12,873 bases of DNA. Origin: an uncultured Clostridia bacterium. GTDB taxonomy: Bacteria; Bacillota; Clostridia; Christensenellales; UBA1242. A program made the translations under genes and the position numbers. The first letter of the stretch is position 1, and each line of letters begins with the position of its first letter. Below are positions 1 to 6,152 of this stretch, in pieces. The stretch spans positions 1 through 12,873 of the forward strand of contig CAMYXB010000020.1 of NCBI GenBank assembly GCA_947303145.1, in the 5' to 3' direction. The notes below the pieces were generated by a model. The model was not told the origin of the DNA. It worked only from the letters and a program-made list of their open reading frames with translations, and did no database searches.

Positions 1-1
1 A

Positions 2-63
2 ATATGTGCAAGCACTTTTTTGCACATATATTTCAAAAATATGTGCAAGCGGTTTTGCACATA
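2..63. repeat. Two tandem copies of a TATGTGCAA...TTGCACATA palindrome
   Basis: Two inverted repeats with nearly the same arms lie side by side just upstream of the signal peptidase gene. Copy 1 pairs 2-11 with 20-29 (10 bp, 8-base loop). Copy 2 pairs 40-48 with 55-63 (9 bp, 6-base loop). The copies start 37 bases apart. Neither is followed by a clean T run, so they do not look like ordinary terminators. They could be paired operator sites or structures in the mRNA leader. I could not place a convincing promoter in 1-85, so a site controlling the downstream gene is only an inference. Confidence 0.7.
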
Positions 64-85
64 ATATTCATAAAGGCGATAATAG

Positions 86-1387
86 ATGCAGGGCAATACG
101 CAGACTTTGAGTAAAAAATGTAAGGAACTGGAGGAGAAATATCTCACTCCCATTTCTATCAACAGCAATATTTTGAGGACTCGCAAGAATTCTCCTAGGC
201 GCAAGACACCTTTCAGACGTTTTGTGACCATTTTTCTTGACGTCCTTTGCACCCTGCTCATTCTTTTGGCTATAGTGATGTGCTTTGATACAGCCGTCAG
301 TTATGCAGACGGCGTGGCGCCCTCTTTCCTCGGCTATAGCAATATGCGTGTGGTCTCCGGCAGTATGACTTGGAGTGGTTTCAAGGTGAATGATGTGGTG
401 GTCATCAGGGCAGTCAACCCTCGCACGCTCAAGGGCGGAGATTATAGAGTGGGCGACATGATAGCCTTTTACGATTATTCCGGCTACGACAGCCGTTTCG
501 ACCCCTCCACTGCACATTTGCTCACTGAAGAGGAGTATTCCCCTCGTGTGCAGTATGACTACAACCCTGCACTCCTGTTGGGCTTCAGGAATGAGACCAT
601 GAAACAAGCCGCCAAGGCCAATTCTCGCATCATTTTCCACCATATCAAAGATATTTATGTAGACGCCAGCGGTGAATATTGGTTCAAAACCTATGGCTCC
701 AGCAACGCCGACCCCATTAGAGTGGACGAGGGCGACACTGCCGAGACTCATGAGCAGAAGGAGATAGGCAGTGCCATCACCATGGGGCTGGACTCATGGT
801 ATGTGCATGAATCTCTCGTCGTGGGTGTCTATGACGGCTCCTTTTTCTCTGGCGTAGTCTCCGCTGTAGTGGACGGCATTTCCGCCAGCGGTGGCATTAT
901 CCTCATGCTTATCCCCATTCTGCTTATCGCTGTCGTGCTTATCAAGAATTCCATAAGAGACATTCAACTGGCGAAATTGGAGATGGCTATAGTAGAGGAG
1001 AAAGTGCCCCTCACTGATGACATCTGCATAGCCAATGGCGTGGGCTACCGCATGGACCTTGAGACCAAACTCAAAGTGCTGGCTCAAGCCGATGAGAGCG
1101 AGTGGACTAGATATGTCTCACTCCTCTGGCAACAGAACAAAGTCCCGCCCGCAGTCCTAGATTATCACACAGCACGCACCACACTCCTTGCCCCCATTGT
1201 CAAGAAACTATACATCAACAGAGAGTGCGAAAGACGCATGAAAGAAGGCGAAAACCCCACCTCCGTCACCGAATATTATATAAAAGAAACATCACTTATC
1301 AATGACGAAGAGGACAGGCTCTATCGCGCCCTAAAGCGCCTTCCACAACTTTTCACGACCTCAGATGTCTCCCGCCTCATGCAATGA
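86..1387 (+). CDS. SipW-like (S26B) signal peptidase I with a large insert and a cytoplasmic C-terminal domain
   Basis: Membrane-bound serine peptidase expected to remove signal peptides from exported proteins on the outer face of the membrane. After a basic N-terminus there is a membrane segment at about residues 45-67. Next comes the nucleophile motif SGSM (Ser93), then a GD-M-I-A-F strand (about 123-128). HH at 185-186 is placed like the His that replaces the bacterial Lys in the archaeal/ER-type S26B branch. The block FKTYGSSNADP (200-210) matches the family's F-x-T-x-G-x-x-N-x-x-D box. A second membrane segment lies at about 269-286, followed by some 145 charged, probably cytoplasmic residues. 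At 433 residues it is over twice the usual SipW length; the excess is residues 131-181 and the C-terminal tail. The start ATG has AAAGG nine bases upstream. Family assignment is fairly secure. The substrates, and whether the unusual insert affects activity, cannot be told. Confidence 0.75.
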   Translation: MQGNTQTLSKKCKELEEKYLTPISINSNILRTRKNSPRRKTPFRRFVTIFLDVLCTLLILLAIVMCFDTAVSYADGVAPSFLGYSNMRVVSGSMTWSGFKVNDVVVIRAVNPRTLKGGDYRVGDMIAFYDYSGYDSRFDPSTAHLLTEEEYSPRVQYDYNPALLLGFRNETMKQAAKANSRIIFHHIKDIYVDASGEYWFKTYGSSNADPIRVDEGDTAETHEQKEIGSAITMGLDSWYVHESLVVGVYDGSFFSGVVSAVVDGISASGGIILMLIPILLIAVVLIKNSIRDIQLAKLEMAIVEEKVPLTDDICIANGVGYRMDLETKLKVLAQADESEWTRYVSLLWQQNKVPPAVLDYHTARTTLLAPIVKKLYINRECERRMKEGENPTSVTEYYIKETSLINDEEDRLYRALKRLPQLFTTSDVSRLMQ

Positions 1388-1411
1388 GAAAAAATATATT
1401 TCTTTGTGTGC

Positions 1412-1452
1412 GAAGCAAGTCCCCTTGCCTTCTTCCTGCTTTTTCTTTCTTT
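1412..1452 (+). terminator. Weak candidate terminator after the signal peptidase gene
   Basis: A short hairpin pairs GCAAG (1415-1419) with CTTGC (1424-1428), extended by GAA/TTC around a one-base bulge at 1429. A pyrimidine-rich, T-heavy stretch follows to about 1452. The T run is interrupted and set back from the stem, so termination here would be weak. Its position between the end of one gene and a strong promoter supports it. Confidence 0.35.
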
Positions 1453-1479
1453 AGCATAAAGAAGGAGAATAATTCACTA

Positions 1480-1508
1480 TTGACTAACACCTCTTTGTTT
1501 GATAAAAT
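1480..1508 (+). promoter_or_regulatory. Sigma-A promoter for the two-gene unknown operon
   Basis: TTGACT (1480-1485) and TAAAAT (1503-1508) are separated by 17 bases; each matches the consensus at five of six positions. Transcription would start near 1515. That leaves a leader of under 20 bases before the ATG at 1533, with GGAG at 1523-1526 as the ribosome site. This makes 1533-3305 its own transcription unit. Confidence 0.75.
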
Positions 1509-1532
1509 ATAATCAATAAAACGGAGTCAGTT

Positions 1533-2903
1533 ATGTCACATAAACATAAGAAAACCAATCAATCCCGCAAAAACTTTGTCAAGAGCAACACCTCTTCTGA
1601 TTTTGCACTCAGGCCGAAAGACTTGGAAGATTTCAATGATAAGGCATACAACCTCTATAGCAACGAGTTCTTCCCCGGCTCAACTTATATGACCTTGTCT
1701 TTTTATGACGAGGACAAGGTTAAAGAAGAGGGCTATGAGTCCTTTTACAAGCCCATTTTGCACTATATGTGGCGCACCGATCCTAATAACTGGGAGAGGA
1801 TGCTTGCCTCTTTGAAGAAATATTGGGCGAAGTTTTTCCCCACCAACCCCAATATGAATCTTGGCATAAAAAGTGACTATACGTTTGATTCCTTCAAGCA
1901 AAAGTTCCTCACTACTCAAACTAGGCGCTGTGACAATGGCTACAAAGGCGAACTCTTCCGCTATGCCTTTTCTAGTGATTATATCAGGACTCTCGCCACT
2001 GCGGAGAAAGTGGGGCTATATCACTACGAGACACCCAAAACTGCCAAGAAGAGACGCCTCGTGGATGTGGTGGGGCTCAATGTAGATGGTGAGACGCTTA
2101 TTGGTGAGATAGAGACAGTGTTCGGCAGGAAGTCCAAACTCGCCCCAACCGAGTCTGGCAGTGTGAAATTCACACTTTACTATCAAGGCAACCCCGACAT
2201 TCCCATAGAGATTATGCGTGACGATTTTAGGATGACTGGCACCTCTCATGGCAATAAAATTGACGAGAATTACCACCTCATCATAGACAAACGCGTGCCA
2301 CACAAGACCAAATATACCCATAGACATTATCTAAACGATACTATTCAACTCGCTTTTTCCAATTTCAATCAATCTATCAACGTAGAGCCCACCCCAGTCA
2401 ACAAGAATGGCAAGGGCGAAAAATATTACTCTAACATACTCGATGTGAGGCAAGATACGATAAGCACTATAGGTTATAATGATAAAGTCATGGACGAGAG
2501 GTTTTTGCAGTCGAAGTGTATTAAGAAGATTATAGATAATAGCCTTCATTCCACATCTAAGAGCAAGAGGGGCAAAATCATTACCACAGAAGAAATACGT
2601 GAGTGTCAAGATAAATATAACAAAGCCATCTCGAGCATAGAGGCGAAAGACCATCTAGACATTGTCGTGGAGCAGAGTGAACAATCTAAACAAAGATTCA
2701 ATATCCGCAAACTCTATCGTATGCTTAAAAACTCTCAGCTCGTTCTAAAGTTTGTCGATTATTTCGTCCGGCCCGCACAAAACGCAAAATTGTCCGGCAC
2801 GTCTTTCACCACACAACGTCCCGCTCTGGCCTATGCCTCGCCTAGCAATATGATAAATGCCACAAATGTCGAGACAGCAGAGGAGACATCGCTCACTTTA
2901 TAA
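1533..2903 (+). CDS. Uncharacterised 456-residue protein, possible PD-(D/E)XK-like core
   Basis: I do not recognise a named family. The N-terminus is strongly basic (about residues 1-30) with no signal peptide, and I see no membrane segment, so the protein is probably cytoplasmic. Residues 30-130 are rich in aromatic and charged residues. Residues 160-200 have a suggestive order: a hydrophobic strand, a basic KKRR patch, LVDVVGL with Asp178, a DG turn, then LIGEIET with Glu192 and Glu194. This resembles the D...E-x-(K/E) hairpin of restriction-endonuclease-fold proteins, but the usual Lys is absent and the match is only by eye. The C-terminal 130 residues are basic with a low-complexity Ser/Thr/Ala tail. 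GGAG lies six bases before the ATG. The gene is first in a two-gene operon, 15 bases before a DUF1828-like gene. It is surely coding; the nuclease idea is speculative. Confidence 0.85.
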   Translation: MSHKHKKTNQSRKNFVKSNTSSDFALRPKDLEDFNDKAYNLYSNEFFPGSTYMTLSFYDEDKVKEEGYESFYKPILHYMWRTDPNNWERMLASLKKYWAKFFPTNPNMNLGIKSDYTFDSFKQKFLTTQTRRCDNGYKGELFRYAFSSDYIRTLATAEKVGLYHYETPKTAKKRRLVDVVGLNVDGETLIGEIETVFGRKSKLAPTESGSVKFTLYYQGNPDIPIEIMRDDFRMTGTSHGNKIDENYHLIIDKRVPHKTKYTHRHYLNDTIQLAFSNFNQSINVEPTPVNKNGKGEKYYSNILDVRQDTISTIGYNDKVMDERFLQSKCIKKIIDNSLHSTSKSKRGKIITTEEIRECQDKYNKAISSIEAKDHLDIVVEQSEQSKQRFNIRKLYRMLKNSQLVLKFVDYFVRPAQNAKLSGTSFTTQRPALAYASPSNMINATNVETAEETSLTL

Positions 2904-2918
2904 AAAAGGAGACATACT

Positions 2919-3305
2919 ATGAAAAAAGAGGAACTTACAAAAGCACTATCCACAGTCTTTGATATAGATGAGATGGAGGACAGACTAGTCATCCACAACT
3001 TGTTCTTCTGCTCAGCAGACGACAGTGAGGATATGCCCATTATCTTGGTATCTCATGAAGGAAAAGACTATCTTACAGACAACTGCCAGACCTACGAAAA
3101 ATTGGAGGAGAAGGGCATAATTATAGATAGCGAACAAAATGCACCATTACTTGATAAAATCCTCTCTTATTCACTTGTGTCATTTGATAGTGAGAGCAAG
3201 GAGTTTTACATCGAAGTCAGCGACTCTACTCAAATCGCCAGCTTTGTCTGTCGCCTTTTGCAGACCATAGTTGTCGCTGGTTCTGTTGATTTATTTGTTA
3301 AATAA
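2919..3305 (+). CDS. DUF1828-like small protein
   Basis: A 128-residue soluble acidic protein with no signal peptide or membrane segment. The central block YLTDNCQTYEKLEEKGI (51-67) follows the pattern of DUF1828 proteins, which carry a strand ending in L-T-D-D/N-G-x-T followed by a short helix L-E-x-x-G. The flanking parts also fit: an N-terminal helix, strands around 23-47, a helix at about 74-85, strands at 86-100 and a C-terminal helix through 104-118. DUF1828 proteins have no established biochemical role and are often seen in phage or accessory regions. It sits 15 bases after the preceding gene with AAAAGGAG (2904-2911) seven bases before its ATG, so the two are very likely co-transcribed and may work together. 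The coding call is firm; the family call is from pattern recall only. Confidence 0.5.
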   Translation: MKKEELTKALSTVFDIDEMEDRLVIHNLFFCSADDSEDMPIILVSHEGKDYLTDNCQTYEKLEEKGIIIDSEQNAPLLDKILSYSLVSFDSESKEFYIEVSDSTQIASFVCRLLQTIVVAGSVDLFVK

Positions 3306-3333
3306 AAATTTTAATTTTTGCAAAAAAATATTT

Positions 3334-3372
3334 AAAAAAGATGAAAAAAAACGCATTTTTTCACCTTTTTTT
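3334..3372. terminator. Bidirectional terminator between converging genes
   Basis: Bases 3334-3349 pair with 3356-3371 over 16 positions with one A/C mismatch, closing a six-base loop. The arms are A-rich on the left and T-rich on the right, so transcripts from either strand would end in a U run. It serves the unknown operon (+) and the UPF0371 gene (-), whose stop codon lies just beyond. Confidence 0.85.
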
Positions 3373-3395
3373 ATAAATTTTTTATAAATTTCCTA

Positions 3396-4877
3396 TTATT
3401 TATCCATCATTGGCATATCTGAAGATGTGAGATTTATTTTCAAACTTTTCATCACTGATGTCTCCTCATTAGTGAGAATGTGAGTGGAATGAGCGTCACA
3501 TAAGTTGAGGTCAAGAAGTCTCCCTAAGGCGCTATTGGCTATGGGGAGCGTCTTGGCACAAAGTGAAAGGGCAAGCAATACATCTCTTATGGATAGAAGT
3601 GGAGACTCATAGGAGAGAATGTTTTTCTTGAGATTGATTATGGGCTCGAGAATAGAATTTGTTAGGAGTTCGAATCTGTCGTCTATACCAGCCAATTTTT
3701 TGAGTGCATTGAGCAGACTACTGGCACTGGCTGTGAGTAGAGCAGTCTGTCTGCCACACACCACACAGCCATCACCCAGTTCAATCGCCACACTGGGCGA
3801 ACGAGTCACTATATATTTTTCTTCAGCAGGGCGGACGCTTTTTCTATCATAAATGGTGAGGGAGAGTTCGTTCATTAGTAGTTTTATTCTCTCCGAGACC
3901 AGTTTGTCTGCCTTTCCCGTCTTGACATCTACCTTGGCTTTAAGATATCTTCTTATTATCTCTTGCTTAGCAGAATATCTGGCGAGGTCGTCATCTGTGA
4001 TGCAACTGGCTATGTTATTTATACCCATATCTGTAGGAGACTTGTATATATCATAACCGGCAATTTTGTGAAGAATATTTTTTAGGACAGGGAACGCCTG
4101 CAAGTCTCTGTTATAACTTACAGCAATCGTGCCATAACTATCGAAATGATAGGAGTCTATCTGATTGACGTCCTCTAAATCGGCAGTGGCTGCCTCATAA
4201 GCCACGTTGATAGGGTGTTTGATAGAGAGGTTATATACAGGGAATTTCTCAAACTTGGCATATCCTGCCCTTATTCCTCTCTTGTGCTCGTGATATAGTT
4301 GTGATAGGCAAGTGGCCATTTTCCCACTGCCCGGCCCGGGTGCAGTGATAACCACCAGAGGTCTTGAAGTGCGGATATACTCATTCTTGCCATAACCCTC
4401 CTCACTCACTATCGTGTCGACATCTATGGGATAACCTTTTGTGAAATAATGAGTGTAGACCACCTCACCCTTTTTCTGTAAGTGCTCCTTAAATGCTATG
4501 GCTTGAGGTTGATTCTCGAACAACGTTATCACCACTCCGCTCACCATCAAACCTCTTTCTCTGAAGCACGCCATGAGCCTTTCCACTTCCATCTCATATG
4601 TGATGCCATAGTCCGCTCTTATCTTGTCGCCTTGTATATCACCGGCATTGACTACTAGTATTATCTCGCACTCATCACGAAATTTATCGAGAAGTTTCAT
4701 TTGAACATCGCTTTCGAATCCGGGCAGAACTCTAGCGGCGTGGAAGTCATCGAGCAGTTTTCCTCCGAATTCCATGTATAATTTGTTGTCGAATTTCTCC
4801 ATTTTTTCTCTTATCTCTTTTTCTTGGAGAGCGAGATATTTCTTACTATCAAAGCAAATTTTTCGATTTTTTTCCAT
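3396..4877 (-). CDS. UPF0371 / DUF1846 family protein
   Basis: Full-length member (493 residues; the family is about 490-500) of a conserved family widespread in Firmicutes whose function is not settled. The signature start F-D-x-K-K-Y-L-x-L-Q (9-18) is present, followed by NKLYMEFGGKLLDDFHAARVL (31-51), ITYEMEVERL (92-101), ITAPGPGSGKMATC (177-190, a P-loop-like glycine/lysine turn) and NVAYEAATADLEDVN (224-238). A late GRQTALLTASASSLLNALK block (375-393) completes the match. No signal peptide or membrane segment, so cytoplasmic. The ATG at 4877 is right by family alignment, but it has no good Shine-Dalgarno, only a GTGAG stretch, unlike the other genes here. A 20-base sequence covering codons 2-8 recurs in the leader. 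The gene stands alone, divergent from the YjzC-family gene. Confidence 0.92.
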   Translation of the reverse strand: MEKNRKICFDSKKYLALQEKEIREKMEKFDNKLYMEFGGKLLDDFHAARVLPGFESDVQMKLLDKFRDECEIILVVNAGDIQGDKIRADYGITYEMEVERLMACFRERGLMVSGVVITLFENQPQAIAFKEHLQKKGEVVYTHYFTKGYPIDVDTIVSEEGYGKNEYIRTSRPLVVITAPGPGSGKMATCLSQLYHEHKRGIRAGYAKFEKFPVYNLSIKHPINVAYEAATADLEDVNQIDSYHFDSYGTIAVSYNRDLQAFPVLKNILHKIAGYDIYKSPTDMGINNIASCITDDDLARYSAKQEIIRRYLKAKVDVKTGKADKLVSERIKLLMNELSLTIYDRKSVRPAEEKYIVTRSPSVAIELGDGCVVCGRQTALLTASASSLLNALKKLAGIDDRFELLTNSILEPIINLKKNILSYESPLLSIRDVLLALSLCAKTLPIANSALGRLLDLNLCDAHSTHILTNEETSVMKSLKINLTSSDMPMMDK

Positions 4878-4914
4878 TTTTACTCACTTTTTATGCAAAT
4901 TTTTCGATTTTTTT
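4854..4914. repeat. Perfect 20-base direct repeat flanking the UPF0371 start codon
   Basis: The 20 bases at 4854-4873 (inside the first codons) recur exactly at 4895-4914 (in the leader), 41 bases apart. The bases following each copy are still partly similar, so this resembles an imperfect tandem duplication of a unit of about 41 bp. On the coding strand each copy reads AAAAAAATCGAAAAATTTGC. The duplication is not a multiple of three and adds no in-frame upstream start. Confidence 0.9.
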
Positions 4915-4944
4915 AGAAAAAAACACAATTTTTCTATTCCAAAT

Positions 4945-4972
4945 ATTGTATCACGAAATATCATTTCCTCAA
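4945..4972 (-). promoter_or_regulatory. Candidate promoter for the UPF0371 gene
   Basis: Read on the minus strand, TTGAGG (4967-4972) is followed after 16 bases by TACAAT (4945-4950). Transcription would start near 4938, giving a leader of about 60 bases that contains the second copy of the 20-base repeat. The -35 box matches four of six positions and the -10 box five of six. Confidence 0.5.
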
Positions 4973-5020
4973 AATACTTTTTTATTAGAATAAAACATTT
5001 TAATAGAGAGACAATATACT

Positions 5021-5030
5021 AAGGAGGTGA
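5021..5030 (+). promoter_or_regulatory. Full-consensus ribosome binding site
   Basis: AAGGAGGTGA is a perfect complement to the 16S rRNA tail, ending five bases before the ATG at 5036. It is the strongest ribosome site in the window and settles the existence and start of the short gene that follows. Confidence 0.93.
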
Positions 5031-5035
5031 AACAG

Positions 5036-5197
5036 ATGAGTCAGTCATATAAGCCGGGCGAAGAGGCTCCCAGCGCAGGGAACTATTTAGCCTATGATAA
5101 AAATGGGCATTGTGGCGGTTCTTGTTATCTTGAAAAGGGACAGAGATTCCCAGCCACACAAAATTCTGGCAGTTATTATATAAAAGAAGAGGAATAA
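5036..5197 (+). CDS. yjzC: YjzC-family small protein
   Basis: A 53-residue protein reading MSQSYKPGEEAPSAGNYL and onward, ending in GSYYIKEEE. It follows the YjzC-like family pattern: K-P-G-E-x-A-P-x-x-G-x-Y near the start (6-17), a variable glycine-containing middle, then L-x-K-G-x-R-F-P-x-T (32-41) and an aromatic and charged tail. The role of the family is unknown; it is described from Bacillus and relatives as a short soluble protein. Cys26 and Cys30 form a C-x3-C pair in the variable middle. Expression should be strong given the perfect ribosome site. It is a single-gene unit, divergent from UPF0371 and convergent with the peroxidase gene, with a 3' untranslated stretch of about 125 bases before its terminator. 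I see no clear -35/-10 pair upstream; TATACT at 5015-5020 is too close to be its -10. The length and motif order make this a confident call; the gene symbol is by family only. Confidence 0.88.
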   Translation: MSQSYKPGEEAPSAGNYLAYDKNGHCGGSCYLEKGQRFPATQNSGSYYIKEEE

Positions 5198-5321
5198 GGA
5201 TAAATACTTCTCGTATAAAAACTTTTTGTATAAAATCTGTTAAATTACACATGCTAGAATTAGCCTATAGATATGGCAAAAGTGACTTTCTTTAACAGTC
5301 AACCCTGCCATTTTAGGCTTT

Positions 5322-5361
5322 GACAAAAAAGGCCAAACAAAATCTTGTTTGGCTTTTTGTC
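5322..5361. terminator. Bidirectional terminator between yjzC and the peroxidase gene
   Basis: GCCAAACAA (5332-5340) pairs perfectly with TTGTTTGGC (5345-5353) around a four-base loop. The stem continues through A6/T5 arms and GAC/GTC ends, with one base bulged on each side of the match. T and A tracts flank the core so that it can act on both strands, just beyond the peroxidase stop codon. Confidence 0.88.
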
Positions 5362-5363
5362 AT

Positions 5364-5837
5364 TTATAGCAAATTCTTTATATCTTTTTCGATAGTTTTG
5401 GGTTCAGTTGTCGGGGCGTATCTATTGACTACATTTCCCTCTCTGTCTACTAGGAATTTGGTGAAATTCCATTTGATATTGGTGCCCATCACCCCATGCT
5501 TTTGTTGCTTGAGATATTTATACAATGGCTCCTCATCTTTGCCATTCACTTTAATTTTGGCGAATTGGTCGAACTGGGTGTTATAGTTTAGTGTGCAGAA
5601 CTCATGTATATCTTGGTCGCTCCCAGGTGCCTGATGCATGAATTGATTGCAAGGGAAGTCCAGTATCTCCAGCCCTTCGCTATTATATTTCTCATACAAC
5701 TCCTCCAGCCCCTCGTATTGAGGTGTGAAGCCACAGCGAGTGGCGGTGTTGACGATGAGCATCACCTTTCCTTTAAGATTAGATAGAGAAAAGTCCTCTC
5801 CGTTCCTTTTTTTTACTGTAAAATCGTAAATATTCAT
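5364..5837 (-). CDS. Glutathione peroxidase family, thioredoxin-dependent two-Cys type
   Basis: Reduces hydrogen peroxide and organic hydroperoxides in the cytoplasm. The family tetrad is complete: Cys35 in NTATRCGFT (Cys instead of selenocysteine), Gln69 in FPCNQFMHQ, and Trp123-Asn124 in WNFTKF. Cys81 in EFCTLNY sits where the yeast Gpx3/Hyr1 type has its resolving cysteine. That points to thioredoxin rather than glutathione as the reductant, as expected for a bacterium that may lack glutathione. At 157 residues it is a normal bacterial length with no signal peptide. AAAGGAG (5843-5849) lies five bases before the ATG. It has its own promoter (5883-5911), and an imperfect palindrome lies between the transcription start and the ribosome site, hinting at repression. 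The family assignment is very secure; the electron donor is inferred from Cys81. Confidence 0.95.
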   Translation of the reverse strand: MNIYDFTVKKRNGEDFSLSNLKGKVMLIVNTATRCGFTPQYEGLEELYEKYNSEGLEILDFPCNQFMHQAPGSDQDIHEFCTLNYNTQFDQFAKIKVNGKDEEPLYKYLKQQKHGVMGTNIKWNFTKFLVDREGNVVNRYAPTTEPKTIEKDIKNLL

Positions 5838-5850
5838 TTTGTCTCCTTTA

Positions 5851-5872
5851 GTGAAAGTGTGTCACATTTCAC
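5851..5872. promoter_or_regulatory. Palindromic operator candidate in the peroxidase leader
   Basis: GTGAAA-G-TGTG-T-CACA-TTTCAC is a 10-bp inverted repeat about a central T, with one extra G (5857) in the left arm. It lies about 4 to 25 bases after the predicted start of the peroxidase transcript. A bound repressor or an mRNA hairpin there would affect expression. It does not match the PerR or Fur box consensus as I know them. Confidence 0.5.
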
Positions 5873-5882
5873 TACTTTGCCT

Positions 5883-5911
5883 ATTCTAGCACATTTATTT
5901 TTTTTTGTAAA
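5883..5911 (-). promoter_or_regulatory. Sigma-A promoter for the peroxidase gene
   Basis: On the minus strand TTTACA (5906-5911) and TAGAAT (5883-5888) are separated by 17 bases, each matching five of six consensus positions. Transcription would start near 5876, leaving a leader of about 39 bases. Confidence 0.72.
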
Positions 5912-5958
5912 ACCTTTTATTCATTTTATCATTTTTACAAGTTTTCATTAAATTCTTG

Positions 5959-5987
5959 AAAAAATGCAAAAAAAAACCGCATTTTTT
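5959..5987. terminator. Terminator-like hairpin inside a divergent spacer
   Basis: AAAAAATGC (5959-5967) pairs with GCATTTTTT (5979-5987) around an 11-base loop, followed on the plus strand by further T runs. It looks like an AT-rich terminator. No gene reads into it from either side, because both neighbouring genes start from this spacer. It may insulate the two promoters, end an unrecognised short RNA, or be a remnant. Confidence 0.4.
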
Positions 5988-6065
5988 ATAGTTTTTTTGT
6001 GTTTTTTTGAAAAATTTTTAAAAAATTATTTTTTTTCTTTAAATTATTGACATTGTTAAAAACAT

Positions 6066-6094
6066 TTGTCGGGAGAGGATAAAATTGCTATAAT
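6066..6094 (+). promoter_or_regulatory. Extended -10 promoter for the giant membrane protein gene
   Basis: TTGTCG (6066-6071) and a perfect TATAAT (6089-6094) are 17 bases apart, with TG at 6086-6087 forming an extended -10. Transcription would start near 6101. A second TATAAT at 6103-6108 lacks a good -35 partner. A perfect TTGACA at 6047-6052 has no -10 at proper distance. Confidence 0.65.
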
Positions 6095-6147
6095 TATTAT
6101 GTTATAATCGCTCATAATATAAATATCACAATTGAATGAAAATTTTT

Positions 6148-6152
6148 GGAGG
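6148..6152 (+). promoter_or_regulatory. Ribosome binding site fixing the start of the giant gene
   Basis: GGAGG lies five bases before the ATG at 6158. An in-frame TTG at 6146 overlaps this site and so cannot be the start. The next ATG at 6170 is 17 bases away, too far. Confidence 0.85.

Noticed and set aside
2..63. CRISPR-like or integron-like repeat array
   Set aside because: Only two units, no unique spacers of constant length, and no cas or integrase gene nearby.
68..751. A 227-residue open frame on the minus strand opposite the signal peptidase gene
   Set aside because: It lies wholly antisense to a gene with recognisable catalytic motifs, has no ribosome site at its start, and the translation shows no known domain.
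1447..1463. TTCTTTA-GCA-TAAAGAA hairpin before the operon promoter
   Set aside because: The stem is seven weak pairs with a three-base loop and no T run follows it; it is likely chance in A/T-rich sequence.
4774..5022. An 82-codon plus-strand frame covering the start of the UPF0371 gene and its upstream region
   Set aside because: Its Phe/Ile/Lys-rich product reflects A/T runs, it overlaps the start of a well-supported gene, and it ends at the yjzC ribosome site.
5273..5323. A 16-codon frame (MAKVTFFNSQPCHFRL) after yjzC
   Set aside because: No ribosome site precedes it and it is too short to judge. An extended -10-like TGCTAGAAT upstream has no matching -35.
5298..5324. GTCAA/TTGAC pairing that overlaps the yjzC terminator, suggesting an attenuator
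   Set aside because: The stem is only five pairs plus a separated three, and it lies after the gene, where attenuation would have no target.
6047..6075. Perfect TTGACA as a promoter for the giant gene
   Set aside because: The bases 17 positions downstream (CGGGAG) are not a -10 box; the TTGTCG/TATAAT pair slightly downstream is better.
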